Positions 46,785 through 57,589 of a DNA stretch of 64,000 nucleotides are shown one piece after another. The stretch's first letter is position 1; each line of letters opens with the position of its first letter. Source of the DNA: Mauremys mutica (taxonomy: Eukaryota > Chordata > Testudines > Geoemydidae); NCBI RefSeq assembly GCF_020497125.1, contig NC_059082.1:31146965-31210964 (forward strand), given 5' to 3'. The notes below the pieces were generated by a model. It ran no database searches. It was not told the DNA's origin and saw only the letters and a list, made by a program, of their open reading frames with translations. A program made the translations under genes and the position numbers.

Positions 46785-49161
46785 TCAGTCGTCTTTGCCT
46801 TCATTTTTCTGTTTGTTCATAATCTGGAAAAGAAAAACAAGCTTTCCTGCTTTTTCAGGTCCTAAATGATTTCTCAATTTGGAATGAATTAGTCCAAAGG
46901 AAGAAAATGTTCTTTCTACACTGGCAGAAGAAGTTACTGCTGTTAAAAGTGAAATTATCACTTCAAAAGTCTCTGAATCCAAGTGCTTAAGTGACTTCCA
47001 CCAGTTCACTGGTGTGACTTCCTTTAAAACATCATCAGCAAACATATATTTCTTGAATAGTTCACACTTAGGGCAGGTCTACACTAAGGGCGGGGGTCGA
47101 ACTAGGGTAAGCAAGTTCAGCTACGTGAATAGCGTAGCTGAACTCGAAGTACCCTAGTTGGAACTACTTACCCGTCCAGACGCCGCGGGATCGAAGTCCG
47201 CGGCTCCAAGGTCGACTCCGCCACCGCCTTTTGCAGTGGTGGAGTACCGGAGTCGACCGCGGCGCTTCCGGAGTTCGAACTATCGCGTCTAGATCAGACG
47301 CGATAGTTCGAACTCCGAGAAGTCGAACTCACCGCGTCGACCCGGCCGGTAAGTGTAAACTAGCCCTTAGCTCTGAAGTTTATTATAGTTGGCATTATGG
47401 AGGGATGATTGCTGGATGTCCATGTCACAGCCAACGCCTATTCCTCAGCAGTTAAGGTTTAACCCTGGTACTGAGCACTGAGAATATTTGCAAGAAAATG
47501 AGCCGGAGATGGTGCTTGTCCCATTCATTTTTTTAATGCTTGTAATTTAACTCTGTCATTACATATTTCTCTTTTTAAGATCTCACTCAGTTCCTTCCAA
47601 ATTTCAACAGTGTCAGCAATAAAACAGCTATTTCCCTACATTTTGTTCAAGGCTACAGAAATAGGTTTCAGGGTACTCGGCATGTGTTCAACATTTCTGT
47701 TAAGCCCAATCTTGAGAACTTTGGCTGTGACAGTGCCATCTATTTTTTCATGATTTTGTTCATAAACTATCACATTAGGCCAGTTCTTGATATAGCACTC
47801 AAAACTGTTTACTACTGTGTTCCATCACATATTTTGTGGGAGAGTTAGCTTGGTTCCTCCCATTTTTTTCAGAGCAGCTGCTGAAAAGTGGTTATTACAG
47901 AAGTATTTTGCAATTTCAACAACATTAACATTTATTCTCTGGAACACTGAAGTCTTTGGCTAGAAGGTGCATCAAATGAGCACTGCAACCGTATGTTATT
48001 AGCTTGGGACTCTCATCTATATAATTTCCTCTCATCTTGGATATATTTGCAGCATTGTCTGTGACCAAGCTGCATACTAGACATTTGATTCCCCACCCCC
48101 AGTTTGTTATAGTTACTTCTTGTAAGTATTCTGCTGTGTGCAGTTCCTGATGTATCAATTGTTTTTTCTGTTGTCACACAAGCACATACAACAGGATCAT
48201 TGTGGACATTGCTCCACCATCAAGACTCAGGCTAACAATTTCACTCTCTAGACCTTCTGCACACTGCTCAATTTCTCTTTCATACACTTTATCCAGCAAT
48301 TTGCCTGTGAAATTTGCTCTGTTGGGTGGACTATATCCTGGTCTTAATGACTGAACCATGTTAATGAAGTGTGGGTTCTCAATCATATGGAAAGGAGTTT
48401 GTTGCATAAACAATTTTTCATCAATTACCTCTTTTTGTAATCTGCTGGTTTTTATCACAAACTTATCTATGGTTGTTTCTGGATGATGGAGATTTTTGTT
48501 TTCCTTTTTGCTACAGGTGATATACTGTGGCTATGTGACATACATGATGTGACTGAAACACTATCATTGGCAGATAACTCTGAAACGATAGAAAATGATG
48601 GTGATCTTGAAGGTGGATAGACTTCAGAATCCCATATGTTGAGGATGGATTCTCCTAAACAAAATAAAAGTCAATGCAGTTATTTAATGATTACCACCAT
48701 ACTGCTCATTTAGTATTACTCATTGTATTCACAGACACTCAGTACTACTTTAAAGGTGAAATTGTAAAAGGAAGATCTGCCTATTTCAGCTACTTATTTT
48801 TTATCACAACTGCATCTAAAATGATTGTACCATAGAGTAACAACTATATTTTCCCCCTCAAACATGAGAATTCAAGAATAGTCCAGAAGGAAGACAGGCA
48901 GTCCTAAAGAGAGAAGTATGAAATTTAAAAAGCTTACCAACCTGAAGATCCTGCATGTTCAGATATGTTCCTTTCATCATCTTCAACGCAGCTTCCTCCT
49001 GAGAAGGAACACTTCTCATGATGTGGTTTCATTCCGGCAATCAGGCCTTGCATTTCTTTGTTGCACTGTTTGCATTTTGCACGCATTCCTGTCTTACCCA
49101 CAGGTAGAGGAACTTCATTAAAATATTCCCAAACTGGGTCTCTGTTATGGCCTGCTGCCAT
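46785..49161 (-). pseudogene. hAT transposase pseudogene, two exons
   Basis: Exon 1 (49161-48942) encodes a BED-type zinc finger: W in DPVWEYF, then CKQC and a distal H (PHHEKC). An intron of about 287 bp follows. A donor at 48941 and an acceptor ending at 48655 keep the frame; GTAAGC three bases further in is a stronger-looking donor but shifts it. Exon 2 encodes the linker (DKFVIKTSRLQKE), the catalytic region with VTDNAANISKM and CSAHLMHLL, and a C-terminal dimerisation region with SVERTFSSFGLIHSKLRN (46785-47045). It is inactive. Frame breaks lie near 48470, 48224 and 48150, there is a stop near 47440, and a MITE interrupts it after codons for RAK. Confidence 0.88.
47071..47366. mobile_element. 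Hairpin-containing MITE, copy B, inside the transposase
   Basis: Ends GGGCAGGTCTACACTA and its inverse, flanked by TTA on both sides (47068-47070, 47367-47369). A perfect 22-bp inverted repeat (47269-47290 against 47296-47317) has a 5-base loop and equals that of copy A at 27669. Removing it and one TTA restores the transposase reading NFRAKCELFKK, which proves the 3-bp duplication. Confidence 0.92.
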
Positions 49162-49663
49162 TATAGGTTTTCCCTTCTAGTGAGAGAATGGTGTGGTAGA
49201 TCTCAAATCAATGAAGGATACACTCAGAAAGACCTCAAGACTTCTGGAATATGCTGCTCAAACAGTTTCACGTTTGTTTCTACTGCCTGTCCCTCCCTTC
49301 TCACATTTATCTCCAGACTTCTCCTTGTCCAGATCTATTCCTCCCCCAACAATCTTCTAGTCATTGAACTTTTTGAAACTTTGCACTTTTAGAGAGAGGT
49401 AAGGGATTGACTCTGTGTACACAAATTTGAAGAGGGACAACAGGAATGAGGTCTGTTATTTCTCACTGCTACATATTTATTTTAAAACATTTTTGCTGTT
49501 AACAAGCATGTTACCTCTGGAGACACAAATCCACAGTCTGAGAACTGTAAACCTAAGCATCTCTGATGATATCTTCTGGACTGAGCCCCATTGGGTAGAT
49601 AGAAAGATTAACCTAAATAATCTGTACAGAAGCCCCTGGAACCCCATAAGACTGGGTCCCTAA

Positions 49664-49845
49664 TTCATAGACTATTAAGGTTGGAAGGGACCTCAGGAGG
49701 TCATCTAGTCCAACCCCCTGCTCAAAAGCAGGACCAATCCCCAGACAGATTTTTTGCCACAGATCCCTAAATGGCCCCCTCAAGGATTGAATTTACAATG
49801 CTGGGTTTAGCAGGCTAAACCTCAAACCATTGAGCTGTCCCTGGG
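49664..49845 (-). repeat. Cry I-like SINE nested in the hAT element
   Basis: Minus strand: head GGGACAGCTCAATGGTTTGA, a B-box-like AATTCAATCC, the middle GATCTGTGGCAAAAAATCTG, and tail GGTTGGACTAGATGACCTCC ending in AGTCTATGAATT. A second copy is at 11632. Confidence 0.9.
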
Positions 49846-50109
49846 TAATGAACTATTAGAACTCATTTACAAAACTTTTCTTAAACATTATATTAATATA
49901 TTGTCTCATACTGTAGAATTAGAATTTATAATCCCTATTCCATGATGAGATATCTTTGAGCTGTAATGTATCTTAATTAAAATGCTTTTTGAGGAAAAAA
50001 AAATCTATCAAAAAAATCTGATTTAAATTAAAAAAAAAATCATTGATTTTTATCCACCCTGACCAGTGCTACTTTGGGTGCAAACTGGGTCTTCATGTCA
50101 GAGTACAAC

Positions 50110-50645
50110 TTAACCTACTCACCTGAATGCTCCGGAGTAACCTTTTGATGCCTTATTTATGGACATGAGAGAGGTGTGATATTGTGACACCCCATGCTGG
50201 GCATGGAGTCATTAAGCTCTGAATGGCATTTTATGGCAGCAAGTGTAATATAATTTCTCATAGTGGCATAATTTGGAATAGACCCAGGAAAATGCAGTAC
50301 AAAAAATCATTTCTAGCAGAATAGGATATGTAAGTATTTACAGAGCACTTTGTAAACACAGTGCAATTAAAAACATCTAATGGTGCACAAACCCACTTAC
50401 CATATGGCAAATCATCTTCTGTTAAGGAAAGAGTGCCTGAAAGTCTGACAAAGAGGGCTAGAGAGACTGTAAATCCAAGAGACTTGACAGAGACAGGGAC
50501 CCTAAAATAACTTATCCATAACAGAGTTACAGCAATGACAAGGGAAAAAGTAGCCCTAGGCGTCATATCTGTGTCCTGGGATGCAAAGACACCTGTAAAA
50601 ATCCTTGCATAGGATCAGTACAACTTACAAGAAAAATAATTGCTT
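50110..50645. other. Unrecognised sequence
   Basis: No repeat ends or coding motif seen. Confidence 0.35.
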
Positions 50646-50653
50646 CAAGCAGC

Positions 50654-51738
50654 CAGGGCCGGATTAACTTTTTGTGGATCCGGTGTCAAACATATATGTG
50701 GGCCCCCATGGAGGCAATGGAGCATGGCGCAGGGACGTCACTCCCTAGAGCGAGGGGCCAGCCAAAGGCAGTGGGGCATGGCATGGCAGGGGCAGTCCAG
50801 CTCCGCCCAGCCCAGGGCACTATTTACAAACAGGCAGTTGCCAGACGCACAGTGGCCCACCCAGACCTGTGCTGCCAGTATGCCCCTTCCCCTCAGGGGT
50901 GGGCCTATGCCTCGCTACACAGCCTCCCCGCCCCAAACACTGGAACAGCCCCCTGATTCCCTATGGCCAGAGCTCCCCTGGACCCGCTATGCCCAGCACC
51001 TGCCCCAACCCCTCCCACAAATGCGTAACACCCTGCACAACACTGCCCTTGCCCAGTGCCCCCCTGCCCACAGCCCCACCACAACTGCCCAGCACCCCCC
51101 AGAGAACCCCCAACTCCCTAGTGTCCCAACACACAGAGATCTTCCCCGCCACCTCACAGCCCAGCACCCCCCCAGAGACCCACTCCTCACCCCCCGCCGC
51201 CCGGCCACACTCACTGGCCCTGCTGGGAGGTGACTGTGTCTGTTGGGCTGAGCGAGCAGCACAGCCAGAGCTGGTCTCAGGGCCGGGAATCACTCCAGCC
51301 CCTTGGGAGTGGCGAGATCAGCCAGGCCAGGGTCTGCCCCGGCTGGGCTCTCTCAAGACGCACTTGCCTGGAGGGGCCCAGGCAAGCCCCCCACACTCAC
51401 CCCCACCCCCACCCCAATCGGCTGAGACTGGCCAGGCTTCTGCACCAGTCCCAGGCAGCTCAGCTCTGGGGAGACAGGCGGGTCCCCACAGGGGGTGGGA
51501 AGCAGAGACTGCCCAGAGGTGGAGGTGCACTGGGGTCCAGCCAGGTGGCAGAGAGGAGCAGGGCAGTGGGGCCAGGGAGTGGAGAGGATCCCTTGGCCTG
51601 AGGAGCAAGTGATGGGCGGCAGGGAGCCAGCAAGCTGGTGGGGTCTTGGGACGCAGTGCAAGCCGAGCAGGACAGGGCCCCTTCTGAGCATGGATCCGGC
51701 TCCATGGAGCCACAGGTGCCATTGTAAACGCAGCACTC
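50654..51738. mobile_element. 1.1-kb GC-rich non-autonomous hAT element
   Basis: Left end CAGGGCCGGATTAAC; right end GTAAACGCAGCACTC, a 10 of 15 match to its inverse. Flanks CAAGCAGC (50646-50653) and CGAGCAGC (51739-51746) match at 7 of 8. C-rich words such as CCCAGCACCCCCC recur in 50930-51200. Long open frames on both strands (up to 247 codons) have proline-rich low-complexity content and no domain. Confidence 0.78.
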
Positions 51739-52149
51739 CGAGCAGCAGGAAATCTGAATTGCAGTATTATCTCAGAAAACTGCAGCCAGTTATAGCAGGC
51801 AGGATCTGTATCATGAAATTAATCTCCCTCCATGCAAGCCTTTATTCATGAGTTAGAGCCGCATATGCAGAGACAGCATGGAGGGGGAGGAGCACCTGAT
51901 AAATGGAGACCTTGGTACATACCTAGTGAGTAGAATTCCTTTAGCAAATTCCTTTAACTCTTTCAGCTTCCTTTTGATATAAGGTGGAGAAAAAGATTCC
52001 AAATAGAGGCTAACAGAGGCCTTGAAATTCCCTAGGAACAGATGCAACTGTCGTATATTTAGAGACAAAAAAGGAAATATATGATGTTTTGGTGTTCTTA
52101 ATAAAAACTGGCTACCATTTTGTGATCAGGGTTATCATTCATATCTTCA

Positions 52150-52430
52150 GATGTAGTGAGGGTCACTGCCAGCAAGTTTTGTCATGGAGATGTTCAGCAA
52201 AGCAGCAGTTATATGGTTAATCCTCATGGAACCCCACAGGTGAGAGCTTCTGGAGAAGAGAAGTTATCCATCATTACTCTCTTGGTCTTGCTGAACAAGA
52301 ACTGTTGGATCCATATTAAGGCTGTGCCATTTATTCCAACTGTATCATATAAGCAGGCCAGTAGTGTGTTGTGGTTATCTGCAGAAAAAGCTGCAGAGAA
52401 GTTCAGTAGCATGAGCACTTTGGAATGCTA
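52150..52430 (-). pseudogene. LINE reverse-transcriptase fragment (CR1/L2 group)
   Basis: The minus-strand frame 52418-52224 reads NFSAAFSADNHN, VGINGTALIW, SKTKRVMM, FSSPEALTCGVP. This matches the palm region of CR1/L2-group reverse transcriptases, where the usual form is (D)LSAAFDTVDHN ... GVPQGS. After GVP the frame is broken by a stop, and LNIxMxxLAG is found in another frame, matching the usual FNIYMxPL segment. The first aspartate (usual D before LSAAF) and the D of AFD are altered, so the copy is dead. The catalytic YADD region is not present. Confidence 0.8.
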
Positions 52431-52578
52431 AGGCCAGTTTTGTCTCCTATGGTACAATCCTTACAATCCTCTTAAATCTCCTTAGTCTGCTTTGTAAATC
52501 AACCTTTCATTTCTTAACCTTCCTGCACCTCTCCCTCATTTACCTTTCAGTTCTGGAGAGGGCTGAAGGCATGCACAC

Positions 52579-53022
52579 CAGGGCCGCCCAGAGGAGGGGG
52601 CAAGTGGGGCAATTTTCCCCAGGCCTTGCAGGGGCCCCCACGAGAGTTTTTTGGACCCCTGGAGCAGGGTCCTTCACTCGTTCCAGGGGCCCCGGAAAAC
52701 TCTCGTGGGGCCCGGGGCCCCCGGAGCTTCTTCTGCTCCAGGTCTTTGGTGGTAATTCGGCGGCGGGGGGTCCTTCCGCTCCGGGACCCACTGCCGAAGT
52801 GCCCCGAAGACCCGCAGCGGGGGGTCCTTCCGCCCCAGGACCTGCTGCCGAAGAGCTGGATCTTCGGCGGTAATTCGGCGGCGAGGCCGCCTGCCGCGGG
52901 TCTTTGGGGCACTTCGGCGGCGGGTCCTGGAGCGGAAGGACCCCCCACCGCTGAATTACTGCCGAAGCGGGGGCCCTTGCCACCGAAGATCCCAGGCCCC
53001 CTGAATCCTCTGGGCGGCCCTG
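52579..53022. mobile_element. GC-rich non-autonomous hAT element
   Basis: Ends CAGGGCCGCCCAGAGGA and TCCTCTGGGCGGCCCTG form a 15-17 bp inverted repeat with one internal mismatch at most. Flanked by a perfect 8-bp duplication, ATGCACAC (52571-52578 and 53023-53030). The interior repeats TTCGGCGGxAATTCGGCGGC and its inverse, so open frames up to 164 codons appear on both strands. Confidence 0.92.
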
Positions 53023-53154
53023 ATGCACACAGCCTCAACATTTCCTCCCTCTTCCCCTGTTCATCTACATGTCCATCTGATTCTTAAATCTTACCTGCTT
53101 TTGCTTTCTTTCCATAGCAGGGACAGTGTGCATATTTGGAAAGAATTTAAATGG

Positions 53155-53402
53155 AGGACAGAGAGGAGGATTATACAGTAGTTAGGACATGCATCTGAGA
53201 CTTGGGAGACCAGGGTTCAATTCCCAGCTTTGCCACAGACTTCTTGTGTGACTGTGGCCAAGCCACTTAGCCTGTCTGTGCCTTAGTTCCCCATTTTACA
53301 GAGGGGGAATATAGCTCTACTCTACCTCACTGAGGTGTTGTGAGGATAAATACATTAAAGACAGCAAGGCACTCAGACATACTGAAGGCAACACAAGTAC
53401 CT
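53155..53402 (+). repeat. MIR-like CORE-SINE, near full length
   Basis: tRNA-like head with an A-box-like stretch near 53177 and a perfect B box, GGTTCAATTCC, at 53214-53224. The core is GTGTGACTGTGGCCAAGCCA with CCCCATTTTACAGAGGGG, then GTTGTGAGGATAAATACATT, the same tail as the copy at 42163. Confidence 0.82.
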
Positions 53403-54932
53403 AAGGTAGATGAACAGGTGATTAATAGAATAAACACCTTTTAGGGATGGAGCCAGAATTACCTTCGTGCCAAATGATGGATAATACTTGTAAGCAATCT
53501 ATCATTCACTGTCACCTGCATGTATGATTTCACACACCCATGGTTGACCCAAATTCTACTTTAGAGACACCTTTTAACAGATAATGACAAAATCCTTAGT
53601 TTGCAGATCTGCCAATCATTTATTAGCTTTGTGATGTGCATCACTGCCTGCTAGGGATTGAAAGGACACCAAACTCTCTCTCTTATATCCTTACTGGAAT
53701 TTGAATCACAAAAGTGTTGTAATCCCCAGCATGATATCTCAACTGAAATGAGCTAGTTCTTAATTAAACAGATGTAAATGTCCAGTCATTCAACCATTCC
53801 CAGCATCCATTGTACATTTAATCTCCCAACCCATGCTATGAAGGCACAGTTTGAGATTTCACTTCAGTCCAATTGTTGAAAAGCAAGCGTGGCTGCATTT
53901 TAACTGGGGACTTTTTGTTAACAATCAGATAAATATATAGTATGTCCAGATGTGCTCTTTTTTCAACAAGTCAGTCCTTTTCTGTGACAGGTATGAAGTG
54001 AGAAACTTTGCATGTGACAGGAGACCAGGCTTGAGTCTGCCTAATAGCTGGTCTATGCATCCTTCTTTTCAGAAATGAGTAGTCAGACAACTGCATGGCA
54101 ATGCAATACACCTCAGTGCAAAAGGCTTAGCGAGGCTTTTCTAAACTAATCAATCAATTCATGAGGTACACAGGACCTGCATAGACCCTTGTCTGTGAGA
54201 TGAATTTTACTTAGTGCTTATGAGGCCTGATTCTGCAGACTTCACTGTGTGAATGATTCTTGACACATGTAGCCCCACAATGGATCCTTGAACAGTACCA
54301 TGTGGTATGGATTTGGAGTCACTTGTAATAATTTATGAATAGATGTTCCATTTGCCTGATGGCAGTAAGGTTGGTTACTGTATGACTATGAGGTCTTAAT
54401 TCAAGAAGGGGTTGACTGCATGAACGCAAGGGAGAGGACAATGGCTTCACATGGCCACCCATTTACTCACACTTGATGGAGAATGCCAGAGCCATTTTCT
54501 TTGAAGTGCCATCTCCAATACACTACTGACCTCATTTCTCCAACATGGGAAAGGGGTAAATCCCATCTTGTGACCATGGGGTATCCAAGTCTGGAGAAAT
54601 TAGAACAGAGAACTTAGGCTGGATAAGAAGACAGGCCCTCAACGACAGGGGCAGAGAGACTACTGGGGGACAGACTAACTTCCTGCTGTCTGGGGTAAGA
54701 TTGGCCTCCAAAGACTTCAAATGCCTTATATATGTCTTCCTTACCTAATGTTCCATAGCCCTCTTTTCTTATGCTTTGCCTTGTTCCTACTGTTAAGATT
54801 AAACAATACTTTGCTTTAAGAAGGCTGTTTCAGGTCACTGTATTCATCTCAAGCCACAAGCTCTCTAAGGGAAGACCCATAGGTACCTGAACCCAATCAG
54901 ACCTGTTGAGGGTAAGTATGGTTGAAATACAG
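53403..54932. other. Mostly unrecognised sequence
   Basis: At 54224-54240, GGCCTGATTCTGCAGAC looks like a Chompy-type end without its partner. Part of 54780-54930 may belong to an LTR, but no boundary is visible. Confidence 0.35.
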
Positions 54933-55177
54933 CAGGGGTGCGAAAACTTTTCGGCCAAGGGCCGCATCTGGGAATAGAAATTGTATGCAGCTCCCATTGG
55001 AGTGCCAGAGGAGGGCCTGCCACTGCTTCCAGGAGCCGCATGGAGTGGTCCCCGACCCTGCTCCCCGGCTGGAGTGGGGCAAGCCCCAGACCCTGCACCC
55101 CAACGGGAGCTTGAGGGCTGGCTTAAAACAGTTGGTGGGACGGATTTGGCCTGAGGGCCACAGTTTGCCCACCAATG
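54933..55177. mobile_element. Non-autonomous hAT element
   Basis: Left end CAGGGGTGCGAAAACTTTT and right end ACAGTTTGCCCACCAATG correspond to CAGGGGTGGGCAAACT-type inverted ends with decay. Flanks AAATACAG and ATCTACGG match at 5 of 8. Confidence 0.65.
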
Positions 55178-55185
55178 ATCTACGG

Positions 55186-56035
55186 GATATGATAGCCCAG
55201 GAGGACCCTGTCTAAGAGTGGGAGAATTGTGAGATTCCACTACAAAGAGGCAAAGACATGAGGCCTCATACCTGAGGTGCATGTGCTGAAACAGGTCAGA
55301 GGTTTAACTAGCCCTCTAACCCTGACACCATGTAGCAGCTACATGGGTACTGCTTAGAAAGGCTTCTCTCTCAAGAGTCTGTCATTACACCACTGATGCA
55401 GAGTAAGTCTGGATTAAGGAGCTCCAGACAGTTGTGGGTACACCATGAGGGTAAATATTTGCCCTGTTGGGAAGTTTACTGTGTTAATTTGAAGGTGGGT
55501 TTCGAGAGAGAGGGGTCCAAATCCTCATCCTCTGAAATCAATGGTAATTTAGTAAAACTCCTTCTAATTCCAGCATTTGGCCGAGGAAGAAATAGTCTGT
55601 GCTGCTTGCTTCTTTTGTTCTTCCAAGGAGAAAAGCCATGTGACTTCAGAAAGGACTGCTCAGCTCCAACCAGCAAAGAAAGAGCTCATAAATGACTGAC
55701 CATACCTGGGAACAGAGACAGCAGAGCAAGAGTAGAAAGGGGAACTGTGGTTACTGATGCAGTTATACCCTACCAGGGCTTGGGGAGGGAAAATTCTATT
55801 TCTGACAGATGTGCTGAGTACTTGCAACTCCCTTTGATTTCAGCTGCAGTTGTGTGTGCTGAGTGCTTGGAGAAAAAAAATCAGATCTTTGATTTTGTTT
55901 TAAATTCCTGGTCTGAGTTCTACCATGGATCCCACCTAGGCTTATATCAGTTCCTAAGAGTGGTACCCAAAAAATGGAGCAGCTGAAAGGCCTCCAGGCA
56001 ACTAACAAACTTGCATCTTTTTATTTTTACCCCTT
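55186..56035. other. Unrecognised sequence
   Basis: No repeat termini or domain. Short open frames only. Confidence 0.35.
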
Positions 56036-56039
56036 GATT

Positions 56040-56433
56040 TTACTGAAGTATCCACAGTGGCCTTCGCAGTAGAGGTGGGGTCACCACGGAGTATCGCGTT
56101 CAGCTCTTTGTAGGACCGGCAGCTCGGGGGCGCAGCACTGGAGCAGCGATTTGCCTCCTATGCCTTGTGGTAGGCATTCCAGAGCTCCTTCACTTTGACC
56201 CTGCACTGCAGCAGGGCCAGGTCATGGCCCCTTTCTGTCATGCGTCGTGAAATCTGTCCTTCGGTATCATAATTCCTATGGCTGAAGAGCAGCTGGAACT
56301 GGACCGCCTCCTCTCCAAATGCCGATGAGGTCCAGCAGCTTGGCATTGCTCCGAGCAGGGGATCGCCTGTGTGTGAAGCAGGCCTGGTCACCTGGAAAGA
56401 TGTGCTGAGACCACTGCATGTGTCACCGAGCAA
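56040..56433 (-). pseudogene. MYB/SANT-like DNA-binding protein of a Harbinger element (remnant)
   Basis: Minus-strand phrases in order: GEEAVQFQL, SHRNYD, GQISRRMTERGHD, LQCRVKVKELWNAYHKA, stop, EANRCSSAAP, SYKELNAILRGDPTSTA. This is the usual layout of the MYB/SANT-like accessory protein of PIF/Harbinger elements, which binds the element ends and assists the transposase. The in-frame stop after AYHKA (near 56157) and the lack of a clear tryptophan-led start before GEEAVQ show it is broken. No transposase partner lies nearby. Confidence 0.8.
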
Positions 56434-56637
56434 ACAGGAAGAGGACTTTCAAAATTCCCAAGGAGGCCAATCACAGCACTGTAATTGACCAAGCTGTATG
56501 CCTCTCATGGGGGTGGGTTTTTTACAGCACTGCAACTGCAGTTTCTGTGCACTAAGTGGGTTGGCAGTGTGTACACCTCAAGAATTACAACGCAGAAAGC
56601 TGCTTTATTGCGCAGAAACTTGCCAGTGTAGACAAGG
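56040..56637 (-). mobile_element. Truncated Harbinger-type element
   Basis: One end is intact: GCCAGTGTAGACAAGGCC at about 56621-56638, the inverse of a GGCCTTGTCTACAC terminus. The other terminus is missing. It carries a MYB/SANT-like coding remnant. Confidence 0.65.
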
Positions 56638-56644
56638 CCTATAG

Positions 56645-57585
56645 GTCCTACAAAGAAAAGTAATGATTTAATACACCACTGGAAGGCACTCAATTACTAT
56701 GGTGATGCTTGCAGTTAAATAACCTGAATAGAATGGAAGTGAAGGCCTCAGTACCTTGCACGACTGGGTCTTCTATCCATTAATTAATTCTAAGTGCCCA
56801 CTCCACAACACACAAAGAACTATCATCAAGTAGATGGCCACAGTTTTCAGTGGCACAACAGCACAGACAACATATGTACAAAGGTCAATGAAATCCAATT
56901 TACATAAGTTGGAGAACACAACGGTAGCATTTGGATATTCATTTGGGCCCAGGCCGTGAACCTCTCTCTCACACTGGTGAGTAGTTATACAAGCAGCCCC
57001 ACGGGAGTCACTGGGACAATTCAGGTGAGTCACAGCTCACCAATGTGTATGAGTTTCACAGTTTGTCCCTTGAAAACTTTTATGGATCATCTAACAAGAA
57101 AGCTTGGTTAGGTTCACTTGACTGACAGACCGACCAGTTGAATGCTTACAGTAATAATTCTCTTACAGCTGTGCATCTCGATGCACACCAGAGATTGTAA
57201 CTATAATAAAGAGGAAGATCAAAGAAGCTTGGAAATGGATTGTTCTAGCCCAGCTTTTCCACATCACACTGCACCCAGCAGATTACACTCACTGGCATGT
57301 GTCCCTCTCTAGCCATCCAAATGATTTTGAGAGTGTAGGTTTCAAAGTTTCTGGTGGATAGTTTGGTCCAATTATACCATTTTCCTTTCCACATGCAGGC
57401 TTCATGGGGAAAATGTGTCAGTTACAAAAACCTCCATAATAGTAAATTTACCGTGTTTTTTTGTTTTATATGCAAACTGCAAAGGAAAAAAACCAAACCC
57501 TTAAATTTCACATCAACCCGTACTAATAAATTGTCTTGTGCTGCTGGTGCAGTTACAGCTGGAGAACAGAGATAGGATTCCTGTT
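56645..57585. other. Unrecognised sequence
   Basis: No repeat termini or coding motif. Confidence 0.35.
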
Positions 57586-57589
57586 GTTA

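Larger units (their letters stand above)
46158..50061 (-). mobile_element. 3.9-kb hAT transposon with broken transposase
   Basis: Ends CCAGGTGGATTTGATTTAAA and, inverted, CAGGGTGGATAAAAATCA, flanked by a perfect 8-bp target duplication, ACCAGTGC (46150-46157 and 50062-50069). It carries a minus-strand transposase pseudogene with an intron (46785-49161), a nested MITE (47071-47366) and a nested SINE (49664-49845). It is itself nested in an older MITE. Confidence 0.92.
46004..50110. mobile_element. Old GTCTACAC-type MITE interrupted by the hAT transposon
   Basis: Preceded by TTA, it opens GGCTTTGTTTACACACAG. Its body (46004-46157) continues after the hAT copy at about 50070 (TACTTTGGGTGC), where its right end is too decayed to place. 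The insertion order is clear because the hAT target duplication lies within this unit. Confidence 0.55.

Noticed and set aside
50640..51736. Overlapping frames up to 247 codons on both strands
   Set aside because: All lie in a C-rich non-autonomous hAT element; proline/serine-rich composition, no motif, and equal length on both strands.
52700..53000. CpG-island promoter
   Set aside because: CpG richness is fully explained by the hAT element and ends at its boundaries; the same applies to 24300-24760 and 47150-47350.
52540..53087. Frames of 153-164 codons on both strands
   Set aside because: Produced by GCGGCGG-type internal repeats of a hAT element with perfect target duplications.
53205..53230. 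Perfect B box suggesting a tRNA gene
   Set aside because: The MIR-like core and tail follow directly, as in the copy at 42163, so it is a SINE head.
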